From NCBI GenBank assembly GCA_016709225.1, contig JADJEE010000001.1:186001-250000 (forward strand): 64,000 nucleotides of DNA, written 5' to 3'. How positions within the stretch are numbered: position 1 is the stretch's first letter; the number at the start of each line of letters is the position of its first letter. This document shows, in pieces, positions 43,432-50,805 of this stretch. A model generated the notes under the pieces. It made no database searches. It worked only from the letters and a program-made list of their open reading frames with translations, and was not told where the DNA came from. This stretch comes from Deltaproteobacteria bacterium (GTDB lineage Bacteria > Myxococcota_A > Polyangia > Nannocystales > Nannocystaceae). The position numbers and the translations under genes are program-made.

Positions 43432-45147
43432 ATGTCGCTTGCTGGACGGGGGCCGACCGCACTTCCGCTGGATGGCGCGATGGCGCAGGGCGGCCGCATC
43501 GGCGCGTGGACCCGGGCGCGGCGGCTGCTGGCGCCCGAGCGCGGCGATCTGGCGGTGGTCGTGGTGTACGCGGCGGCGAGCGGCGCGCTGGCGCTCGCGC
43601 TGCCGGTCGCGGCGCAGGCGCTCGTGAACACGGTCGCGTTCGGGCAGCTGGTCCAGCCGATCCTCGTGCTGGTGCTGCTGCTCGCGGCCGGCTTGACCGG
43701 CTTCTCGGTGCTCTGGCTGCTGCAGCTGTGGTGCATCGAGACGATCCTGCAGCGCGTGTTCGTGCGGGCGATCGCCGACCTCGGGCGTCGGTTCTCGCTG
43801 CTGCCCGACGATCGCGTCGCGACCGCCGGGGTCGCCGCCGCGTTGCCGCGCGTGTTCGAGCTGCCGACGATCCAGAAGGCGCTCGCGGCACTGCTGGTCG
43901 AGGGCGTCGGGGTGGTGCTGCAGACCGCGGTGGGGCTCGCGCTGCTCTCGCTGTACCACCCGTTGCTGCTGGCGTTCGCGCTGGCGCTCCTGCTCGGCCT
44001 CGCGGTGGTGGTCGGACTCGGCCGTGGAGCCGTCGACGGTGCGCTGGCGGAGTCGCGGGCCAAGTACCAGGCGGTGGCGTGGCTCGAACGCGTGGTGCGA
44101 GCGCCGGCGGCGTTCCGAAGTCGACGCGGGCGGGTCGAGGCGGCGTCTCGCACCGATGCCCTGGCGCGCACCTGGCTGCAACGGCGGCGTGCGCACTTTC
44201 GGACGCTGATGCGGCAGCACGTCGGCGGCGTCGTGCTCGCGGTGCTCGGCAACACCGCGTTGCTCGGTGTCGGCGGCCTGCTGGTGACGCGGGCACAGCT
44301 GACGCTCGGGCAGCTGGTCGCCGCCGAGATCGTGGTGAACGCGCTCGCGATTGCCTTCACGAAGCTGGGCAAGCAGTTCGAAGCGCTCTACGACCTGGTC
44401 GCCGCCTCGCAGAAGCTCGGGATGCTCATCGACCTGCCGCGTGAGCGCCACGGCGGCGAGGGTCTGCCCGGCGCGGGCCCCATGGCGGTGCGGGCCCGCG
44501 GCCTCCACTTCGCCCACAGCGGACGCCGCGAGGTGCTCGCCGGTGCGGGCTTCGAGCTGCGCGCGGGTGAGCACGCCGCCATCACCGGCGTCGGCGGCAG
44601 CGGCAAGAGCACGCTGCTCGAGCTGCTCGCGGGGTTGCGGGCGCCGGAGCGGGGTGCCGTGGAGCTGGACGGCATCGACGCGCGAGTGCTTTCGCTCGCC
44701 GAGCTGCGCGAGCAGGTGGTGCTGGTGCGGGCCGACGAGCCCTGCCACGGCAGTCTGCTCGAGCACGTGCGCGCGCTGGCCCCGGAAGCCACCGTCGCCG
44801 ACGTCGCCGAGGTGTTGAAGGTCTGCGGCCTCGCGCCCGTGGTGCGTGATCTGCCGCAGGGGCTCGAGACACCGCTGGGCTCCGACGCCGCGCCGCTGTC
44901 GCGCAGCGAGGTGGCCCGGCTCGCGCTCGCGCGCGCGATGCTGGCGCGGCCGCGGTTGCTGCTGCTCGATGCGGTGATCGAGGCGCTGGGACTTTCCGGG
45001 CCGGGGGAGCACGCGCTGCTCGAAGTGCTGTTCGCGTCCGATGCCGCCTGGACCGCGGTGGTCACGACCACATCGCTCGGGGTCGCGCGACGGGCCCGGC
45101 GACAGCTCGAGCTCCGCGGCGGTGTCGCGGTGGAGGTGCACACGTGA
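43432..45147 (+). CDS. ABC exporter-type protein (TMD-NBD fusion) with degenerate ATPase
   Basis: 571 residues from ATG 43432 (GTG 43411 possible). Membrane domain with about five to six helices (about 38-330) and an NBD (about 352-571). Walker A is intact (GVGGSGKST, 386-394). The signature reads LSRSE (489-493) instead of LSGGQ. Walker B is LLLLDA with Ala514 in place of the catalytic Glu. The Q-loop Gln and H-loop His are not found (LVRADE, VVTTTS). So it may bind but hardly hydrolyse ATP. No peptidase domain. Ends in a GTGA overlap with the HlyD gene. Confidence 0.85.
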   Translation: MSLAGRGPTALPLDGAMAQGGRIGAWTRARRLLAPERGDLAVVVVYAAASGALALALPVAAQALVNTVAFGQLVQPILVLVLLLAAGLTGFSVLWLLQLWCIETILQRVFVRAIADLGRRFSLLPDDRVATAGVAAALPRVFELPTIQKALAALLVEGVGVVLQTAVGLALLSLYHPLLLAFALALLLGLAVVVGLGRGAVDGALAESRAKYQAVAWLERVVRAPAAFRSRRGRVEAASRTDALARTWLQRRRAHFRTLMRQHVGGVVLAVLGNTALLGVGGLLVTRAQLTLGQLVAAEIVVNALAIAFTKLGKQFEALYDLVAASQKLGMLIDLPRERHGGEGLPGAGPMAVRARGLHFAHSGRREVLAGAGFELRAGEHAAITGVGGSGKSTLLELLAGLRAPERGAVELDGIDARVLSLAELREQVVLVRADEPCHGSLLEHVRALAPEATVADVAEVLKVCGLAPVVRDLPQGLETPLGSDAAPLSRSEVARLALARAMLARPRLLLLDAVIEALGLSGPGEHALLEVLFASDAAWTAVVTTTSLGVARRARRQLELRGGVAVEVHT

Positions 45148-46511
45148 GCGGCGGGTGGACGCGGCCCGAGGTCGGGATGGAGCTGTGCCCCACGCCGAGG
45201 GCGTTGCGGCGCATCGGACAGCTGGTGGCGCTCGCGGTCGTGGTCGTGGCGCTGGCGCTGGTGTTGGCACCGTGGCAGCAGTCGGTGCGCGGCACCGGTC
45301 GCGTGATTGCCCACGCGCCGCTCGAGCGTCGTCAGACCCTCGAGGCGCCGATCGCCGGTCGCGTGGTCGAGTGGGCGGTGGGCGAGGGCGATGCGGTCGA
45401 GCCGGGTCAGCTGGTCGCGGTGATCTCGGACAACGATCCCGAGCTCGCCTCTCGACTCGAGCGCAGTCGCGACGCCGCCGTCGAGCGGCTCGCGATGGCC
45501 CGCCGCGCCATCGAGGTCTACCGTGCGCAGGTCGACGCGCTGGAGGCCGCGCAGTCGGCCGCGGGCACGGCGGCGCGCCGCCGCATCGAGGTCGCCGAGG
45601 AGCGCCGCGCCGCGGCCGTTCAGGCCCGCGACGCCGCCGCGGCGGCCAAGCGCACCGCCGATCTCAACCTCACGCGCCAGCAAGCGTTGGCCGACAAGGG
45701 CCTCAGCTCGACCCGCAACGTGGAGCTCGCCGAGCTCGCAGCACAGACTGCCACCGCCGATCTCGAGCGCGCCGACGCGAGCCTGCGCGCCGCACGTTCC
45801 GAGGTCGAGGTCGGCAAAGCCGAGCGGCGCCGCGTCGAGGCCGACACCGGCGCCGACATCGAGAAGGCCCGCGCCGGGCTCCACTCCGCCGAGGCCGATG
45901 CGGCGAAGTACGAGGGCGATGTGGCGCAGCGAGAGGTCGAGGTCGCGCGCCAGCACACCATGCGCGTGATGGCCCCGCGCGCGGGCACGATCCTCCGGCT
46001 GCTCGCGAAGCAAGGCGGCGAGTTCGTCGGTGCCGGCGATCCGATTGCGGTGCTCGTGCCGACGACGCAGTCGCGCGCGGTCGAGGTGTGGGTCGACGGC
46101 AACGACGTACCGATGATCACGGCCGGCCGCGAGGTCCGCCTGCAGTTCGAGGGCTGGCCGGCGGTGCAGTTCGTGGGCTGGCCGTCGGTCGCGGTCGGCA
46201 CGTTCCCCGGCGTGGTGACCCTGGTCGACTCCAGCGACGACGGCCGCGGTCGCTTTCGCGTGGTGGTGGTGCCCGACGAGGACGGCGCCCCATGGCCCGA
46301 CGCGGCGTACCTACGTCAGGGCGTGCGCGCCAACGCGTGGGTGTTGCTCGACCGCGTGACGCTGGGCTTCGAGCTGTGGCGGCAGTGGAATGGCTTCCCG
46401 CCGGTCGTGGGCGAGCCCTCCGGCGTCACGCACGATGACCAGGCACCACCGGCAAAGCGCAAGGCGGGCGCGGCGAGCAAGGCTTCGAGCGACGGCGAGG
46501 ACGACGGATGA
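45144..46511 (+). CDS. HlyD-family periplasmic adaptor protein
   Basis: 455 residues from a GTG overlapping the ABC stop. One N-terminal transmembrane helix (about 24-45). A biotinyl-lipoyl half-motif follows (LEAPIAGRVVEWAVGEGDAVEPGQLVAVI), then a long Ala/Arg/Glu-rich alpha-helical hairpin (about 105-270), and the second lipoyl half (VMAPRAGTILRLLAKQGGEFVGAGDPIAVL). A beta-barrel domain and a charged tail close it. It should bridge the ABC protein to the TolC-type channel. Confidence 0.9.
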   Translation: MSGGWTRPEVGMELCPTPRALRRIGQLVALAVVVVALALVLAPWQQSVRGTGRVIAHAPLERRQTLEAPIAGRVVEWAVGEGDAVEPGQLVAVISDNDPELASRLERSRDAAVERLAMARRAIEVYRAQVDALEAAQSAAGTAARRRIEVAEERRAAAVQARDAAAAAKRTADLNLTRQQALADKGLSSTRNVELAELAAQTATADLERADASLRAARSEVEVGKAERRRVEADTGADIEKARAGLHSAEADAAKYEGDVAQREVEVARQHTMRVMAPRAGTILRLLAKQGGEFVGAGDPIAVLVPTTQSRAVEVWVDGNDVPMITAGREVRLQFEGWPAVQFVGWPSVAVGTFPGVVTLVDSSDDGRGRFRVVVVPDEDGAPWPDAAYLRQGVRANAWVLLDRVTLGFELWRQWNGFPPVVGEPSGVTHDDQAPPAKRKAGAASKASSDGEDDG

Positions 46512-47920
46512 TCGCGTGGGCGCTTGCAACCCTGCTCGCGTGCGCGCAGCCGGTGGCCGACGCGCCGCCTGCTCCCGCGCAGGCGGAGGCCGTCACCCTC
46601 GAGCAGGTTCTGTCGTCGGTGGAGGCCGAGCACCCGTTGCTGGGTGCGGCCGCGGCTGCGCGTACGCGGGCCGACGCGGTCGCGTGGTCGGCCCGCGGTG
46701 CCTTCGATCCCCGCCTGCGCGTGCGCTCGGTGTGGCAGCCGCTCGGCTACTACGACCAAGCGGTGCTCGACACGGAGGTGCGCGCGCGGACCGTGGCGCT
46801 CGGGATGACCGCGTTCGCGGGCTGGCGCATCGGCGCCGGCCGCTTCGCGGCCTACGACGGCAAGCTGCGCACGGCGCAAGGCGGCGAGGTGCGGGCCGGC
46901 ATCGAGCTACCGCTGCTGCGGGATGCCGCGGTGGATGCCCCGCGGACGGCCCGGGCGAAGGCCGACAACGGCCGCGAGATCGCAGCCAGCGAGCAGGCCC
47001 AGCGGCGGCTCGAGTTGCTGCGCGATGCTGCCGCGGCCTACTGGTCGTGGGTGGCCGCGGGTGCGCGTGCGAGCATCCGTGCGCGGCAGCTCGAGCTGGC
47101 GCAGGCTCGCGACGCCGGCATCGCGGCGCAGATCTCGGAGGGCAACGCTGCGGCGTTCGAGGCCATCGACAACCAGCGCGTGATCGCGACGCGTGCGCTC
47201 GGCCTGGTCAACGCCGAGCAGGAGCAGGGACGCGCCGCGCTGCAGCTGTCGTTGTTCCTGCGCGACGACCACGGTGCGCCGCGGATGCCCTCGGGTGGTC
47301 CGCCGCCGCTGTCGACGGTGCTGCCGCCGCCGCTGGTCGATGACGCCGCGATCGAGCGGGACATCGCGCATGCGCTCACGCGTCGGCCCGAAACGCTCGC
47401 GCTCGACCGACGCCTGCGCAACGCCGAGCTCGAGGTCCGGCTGGCGAAGAACCAACGCCTGCCGTCGTTGACCGCCACCGCGTTCGTTGCGAAGGACCTC
47501 GGCGAGGGCGACCCGACGCTCACGCCAGTCGAGCTCGCGGTCGGCCTGGGGCTCGAGCTGCCGGTGCCGCTGCGGACCGCCCGCGGCGAGCTGAAGGCCG
47601 CGCGGGCCGACCGACTGCGCTTGCTCCGTGAGCAGCAGTTCCTGCGCGAACGCATCGCGGTCGAGATCCGTGTCGCGCGGCTGGAGATGGTCACGGCGCG
47701 TCGCCGCGTCGAGCTCGCACAGCGGCAGGCCGAGCTGGCGGAGCAGCTCGCGGCGGCGGAGCGCGACCGCTTCGCGCTCGGTGACAGCACCATCTTGGTG
47801 GTGAACCTGCGGGAGGAGGCGGCCGCGGAGGCGGCCGCGTCCCATGTCGACGCCGTCGCGGACTACCGACGCGCACGCGCCGGCTACGACGTCGCCTGTG
47901 GGCGCCCACCCAGGCGCTAG
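46508..47920 (+). CDS. TolC-family outer-membrane efflux protein
   Basis: 470 residues from an ATG that overlaps the HlyD stop (ATGA). Signal peptide with lipobox-like TLLAC, then two outer-membrane-factor repeats. The first is VTLEQVLSSVEAEHPLL, and both have long helices rich in Ala, Arg and Gln. The C-terminal half ends QAELAEQLAAAERDRFALGDSTILVVNLREEA. It completes the tripartite export path out of the cell. Confidence 0.9.
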   Translation: MIAWALATLLACAQPVADAPPAPAQAEAVTLEQVLSSVEAEHPLLGAAAAARTRADAVAWSARGAFDPRLRVRSVWQPLGYYDQAVLDTEVRARTVALGMTAFAGWRIGAGRFAAYDGKLRTAQGGEVRAGIELPLLRDAAVDAPRTARAKADNGREIAASEQAQRRLELLRDAAAAYWSWVAAGARASIRARQLELAQARDAGIAAQISEGNAAAFEAIDNQRVIATRALGLVNAEQEQGRAALQLSLFLRDDHGAPRMPSGGPPPLSTVLPPPLVDDAAIERDIAHALTRRPETLALDRRLRNAELEVRLAKNQRLPSLTATAFVAKDLGEGDPTLTPVELAVGLGLELPVPLRTARGELKAARADRLRLLREQQFLRERIAVEIRVARLEMVTARRRVELAQRQAELAEQLAAAERDRFALGDSTILVVNLREEAAAEAAASHVDAVADYRRARAGYDVACGRPPRR

Positions 47921-48026
47921 CCCGCCCGCGAGACGCCCTCCCACGGGCCCCGCGCGCGACCAGACCCGCAGCCGGCCGCGCGTGCATCGAGCTCGCGCGC
48001 ACGGCGATGCGCTACGATGTGCCCGC

Positions 48027-48491
48027 GTGCTGCAGCCGTGTCCCGAGTGCGAGCGCCCGATCTCCGACCGCGCGGCCGTGTGTCCCGGCTGCGGCTTCCC
48101 ATGCGCCGAGCACCGTGCCGAGCTCGACGCCGCGGCGTCGCTGCAGCGCGACCGAGCCTCGCGGACGCACGTCGGCGAGACCGATTGTCTGCGCTGCCTT
48201 GCCCGCGGCTTCCGCATGATCCCCGACGACGAGCCCGAGGCGGGTTCGTTCGAGTGGTGCGAGGTCTGTGGGCACAGCGGCCGCGTGGCGCTGGTCCAGA
48301 GCAGCCGCGGCTACTTCGCGATCTCGCCACCGACGCTCGACGCGTTCCTGCGGGCCGCGTGCGACGAGCTGCCGCTGGTGGCGGTGCGCATCGGCGATGA
48401 CGTGCCGCCGCCGCGCTACCCGCTGGCGTCACAGGACGGCGCGTCGCCGCAGGACGACGATCGCGAATCCACCGCGGGCGGTGGAGGATAG
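48027..48491 (+). CDS. Zinc-ribbon protein of unknown function
   Basis: 154 residues from GTG 48027. Two zinc modules: CPECERPISDRAAVCPGCGFPC (about 5-26) and CLRCLARGF...CEVCGHSG (about 55-82). The rest has a short helical segment (TLDAFLRAACDELP) and a disordered C-terminus. No family recognised. Its last ten bases run into the 3' end of the oppositely oriented tRNA-Ala gene. Confidence 0.6.
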   Translation: MLQPCPECERPISDRAAVCPGCGFPCAEHRAELDAAASLQRDRASRTHVGETDCLRCLARGFRMIPDDEPEAGSFEWCEVCGHSGRVALVQSSRGYFAISPPTLDAFLRAACDELPLVAVRIGDDVPPPRYPLASQDGASPQDDDRESTAGGGG

Positions 48492-48554
48492 GGGACTCGA
48501 ACCCCTGACCCCCGGCATGCAAGGCCGGTGCTCTACCAACTGAGCTAATCCCCC
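48482..48554 (-). tRNA. tRNA-Ala (TGC)
   Basis: 73 bases folding into a full cloverleaf: acceptor GGGGGAT/ATCCTCC with one G-U pair and A discriminator, D arm AGCTCAGTTGGTAGAGC, anticodon loop CTTGCAT (TGC at 48519-48521), T arm with GGTTCGAGTCC. The CCA end is not encoded. It lies 68 bases after tRNA-Ile on the same strand. Confidence 0.96.
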
Positions 48555-48622
48555 GAAGCGGCGGTCCCCGTCAGCGCACCGCCCTCGCGTGGGCGAGGTC
48601 GTTCGACGAAGGACCGCGTTCG

Positions 48623-48696
48623 TGGGCGTGGGGGGATTTGAACACCCGACCTCTGCCTTATCAGGGCAGCGCTCTAACCAACTGAGCTACACGCCC
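48623..48696 (-). tRNA. tRNA-Ile (GAT)
   Basis: 74 bases with acceptor GGGCGTG/CACGCCC, A discriminator, D arm AGCTCAGTTGGTTAGAGC, anticodon loop CTGATAA (GAT at 48660-48662) and T arm GGTGTTCAAATCC. CCA is not encoded. Ile-GAT then Ala-TGC is the order normally found between 16S and 23S rRNA genes, yet no rRNA flanks them here. Confidence 0.96.
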
Positions 48697-49041
48697 GCGT
48701 GTGCCCCGATCGCGGTGCGAACGGGACCGCGTATGTACAAGGCGCCGGCGGCTGCGTCAAGACGGTGTCGACGGTGGGGACCCCGCGCGGCGCCAGGACG
48801 CGGCCAGGACGACGGCAGCGGCCGCTCGGCGCACGCGTCGGGGGCGGACGGTGCCACGGCCCGATGCCCCTCGAGTGCCTTCGGGGTTCGGGGGCCTTCG
48901 GGGTCCGGAGGCCTTCGGGGTTCGGAGGCCGTCGGGGTTCGGAGGCCTTCGGGGTTCGGCGGCTCGCGGATTTCGGGGGCTCGCGGATTTCGGGGGCTCG
49001 CGGATTTCGGGGGCTCGCGGCGCGGGCGTTCGGTTCGCGAC
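48697..49041. other. Intergenic region with tandem repeat
   Basis: No gene supported on either strand. 48874-49026 is a 17-bp tandem repeat listed separately; 48697-48873 shows nothing I can support, apart from presumably carrying the tRNA promoter. Confidence 0.55.
48874..49026. repeat. 17-bp tandem repeat, nine units in two subtypes
   Basis: Nine contiguous 17-base units. Units 1-5 (48874-48958) follow GAGGCCTTCGGGGTTCG with few changes; units 6-9 (48959-49026) follow GGGGCTCGCGGATTTCG, the last one decayed. The 17-base period is not a multiple of three and no spacers exist, so it is neither a coding repeat nor a CRISPR array. Likely a minisatellite that varies between strains. Confidence 0.85.
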
Positions 49042-49671
49042 TCACTCGGGCGCGCCGTCGCCGGTGTCGACGGCGGCCTTGCCCCGTCGGCCGCGCCGCT
49101 TGCCCTTGCGACCGTCGAGCGCGCCCTCGTCCCGTGCGTGCTTCACCAGCGCGCGGATGTACGAGACGATCGCCTCACTGGCGGGCATCAGGTGGTGGTG
49201 GTAGGGCGGCTTGTCGCCTGGCGCCCAGCGCAGGAACAGCACCAGATCGGCGCCCTGCAGCGCGCCCGGTAGCTCGTCCTCGCCGTCGACCACCACCAGC
49301 TGCGACGCGCGCGTGCCCTTGGGTAGCTCGCCGAACAACACCTCACCGAGCTCGACGTCGAGGTACTGCGCCTTGCGGCCCTGATAGCGGCCGCGGCCCC
49401 ACACCTGATCGACGTGGACCTGCAAGATGAGGTCGGCGTGTCCGAGCCGCGCGCCGAACAGCCGCTGATCGAGGACGTCGTGGGGCGCGCGCCCCTGCAG
49501 CTCGAGGTCGGCGGCGGTGTAGTCGTCGTCGAACGACACCCCGTAGCGCTGTTCCTCCCACGGGGCCGCGTCCTTGGGCGGCGTCAGCTCGCCGCGGCTC
49601 GCCTTCGACTTGCACCCGGCGGCTGCGCCGACGATGGTCGCGAGCAGCACCACACCCCGAACGATGTCCAT
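49042..49671 (-). CDS. Lipoprotein of unknown function
   Basis: 209 residues from ATG 49671 (an adjacent GTG at 49674 is possible). Lipobox GAAAGC (Cys about 20), then a domain of about 150 residues with beta-strand character (ADLILQVHVDQVWGRGRYQGRKAQYLDVELGEVLFGELPKGT in outline; LVLFLRWAPG). A helix and a very basic tail (GRKGKRRGRRGK) follow. No family recognised. The basic tail could contact DNA, RNA or surface polymers. Confidence 0.6.
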   Translation of the reverse strand: MDIVRGVVLLATIVGAAAGCKSKASRGELTPPKDAAPWEEQRYGVSFDDDYTAADLELQGRAPHDVLDQRLFGARLGHADLILQVHVDQVWGRGRYQGRKAQYLDVELGEVLFGELPKGTRASQLVVVDGEDELPGALQGADLVLFLRWAPGDKPPYHHHLMPASEAIVSYIRALVKHARDEGALDGRKGKRRGRRGKAAVDTGDGAPE

Positions 49672-49846
49672 CACGCGCGCACTAGGCTAGTCGCGCACTG
49701 CGGCGAAGTCCACCGCCGTTGCCCGCGCGTGGGGTCCGACGCGGACGAGCGTCGCAGCGCGATCGGCCAAGCGCGGACAGTGGCGACGCGGATGCCGTTG
49801 CGGTACATCCCTGGCCGCCCGCCGTCTTTCGACGAGAGAGGTCCCG

Positions 49847-50761
49847 ATGCTGCCACGCAAGTCGTACGTCGCCGCCACCTGCCTGTTCACCCTCACCGCC
49901 TGCATGGGCGAAGCGAAGCAGTCCAGCGATGGCGGCAGCAAGGCCGCCGCCAAGGAGGTCAAGCCCGCCAAGGCCGCCGCCAAGGCGGACGACGCCAAGG
50001 CCGCCAAGCCGAGCGACGCCAAGGCGCCACGCGAGCCGGCAGCCAAGCCCGCGGCCGGTGCGGACGGCAACGCCGCCCCGGCGGCCGCCGGCGACAAGAC
50101 CTTCACCAAGGGCCAGCTCGCGCCCAAGGATCTCACGCCCGAGCAGGTCAAGGCCTACGACGAGGCCCAGGGTGATCCGCGCAAGGGCGAGTTCACGCTG
50201 AAGGACGCGCTGGGCGACGACGCGAAGCTGTCGGACCCCGCCAACGGCAAGCTCACCGCGATCTTCGACACCACCATGGGCACGTTCGAGTGCGAGCTGT
50301 ACGAGGACAAGGTCCCGAACACCGTCGCGAACTTCGTGGGCCTCGCCCGCGGCACCCGCGAGTCGTACGACAAGAAGTCCGACAGCTGGGTGAAGAAGAA
50401 GTTCTACGACGGCGTGCTGTTCCACCGCGTCGTCAAGGGCTTCATGATCCAGACCGGTGACCCGACCGGCTCGGGCGGCGGCGGCCCCGGCTACATCATC
50501 GTCGACGAGCTCGAAAAGTCGCTCAAGCACTCCACGCCCGGGTTGCTCTCGATGGCCAACCGGGGCGCCAACACCGGCAGCAGCCAGTTCTTCGTGACGA
50601 CGGTGCCGACCCCCCACCTCGACGGCAAGCACGCGATCTTCGGCAAGTGCGACCCCAAGGTCGCGGTGGCGATCAGCGACGTGAAGGTCGACGCGCGCGC
50701 CAACCATCGGCCATACGAGCCCGTGTCGATCAAGACCATCGAGATCGTGCGGAAGAAGTAG
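49847..50761 (+). CDS. Cyclophilin-type peptidyl-prolyl isomerase lipoprotein
   Basis: 304 residues from ATG 49847 with GAGAGAGG upstream. Lipobox TLTAC (Cys about 19), then a Lys/Ala/Pro/Asp-rich spacer (about 25-85). The cyclophilin domain (about 130-300) has FHRVVKGFMIQTGDPTGSGGGGPGY, NTGSSQFFVTT and HAIFGK. The Arg (FHR), Gln (MIQTGDP), Phe (SQFF) and His (HAIFG) positions of the active site are present. It assists protein folding in the envelope. Confidence 0.93.
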   Translation: MLPRKSYVAATCLFTLTACMGEAKQSSDGGSKAAAKEVKPAKAAAKADDAKAAKPSDAKAPREPAAKPAAGADGNAAPAAAGDKTFTKGQLAPKDLTPEQVKAYDEAQGDPRKGEFTLKDALGDDAKLSDPANGKLTAIFDTTMGTFECELYEDKVPNTVANFVGLARGTRESYDKKSDSWVKKKFYDGVLFHRVVKGFMIQTGDPTGSGGGGPGYIIVDELEKSLKHSTPGLLSMANRGANTGSSQFFVTTVPTPHLDGKHAIFGKCDPKVAVAISDVKVDARANHRPYEPVSIKTIEIVRKK

Positions 50762-50768
50762 CGCGCAA

Positions 50769-50795
50769 CGCCGGCGGCGAGCCGCGTCGCCGGCG
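50769..50795. terminator. Hairpin between convergent genes
   Basis: CGCCGGCG at 50769-50776 and again at 50788-50795 form an 8-bp stem with an 11-base loop. It lies between the convergent cyclophilin and HEAT-protein genes. No T-run. Confidence 0.4.
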
Positions 50796-50805
50796 GTACG
50801 ACGCC

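Noticed and set aside
48874..49026. CRISPR array
   Set aside because: Units of 17 bases are contiguous with no spacers, and no cas genes are present.
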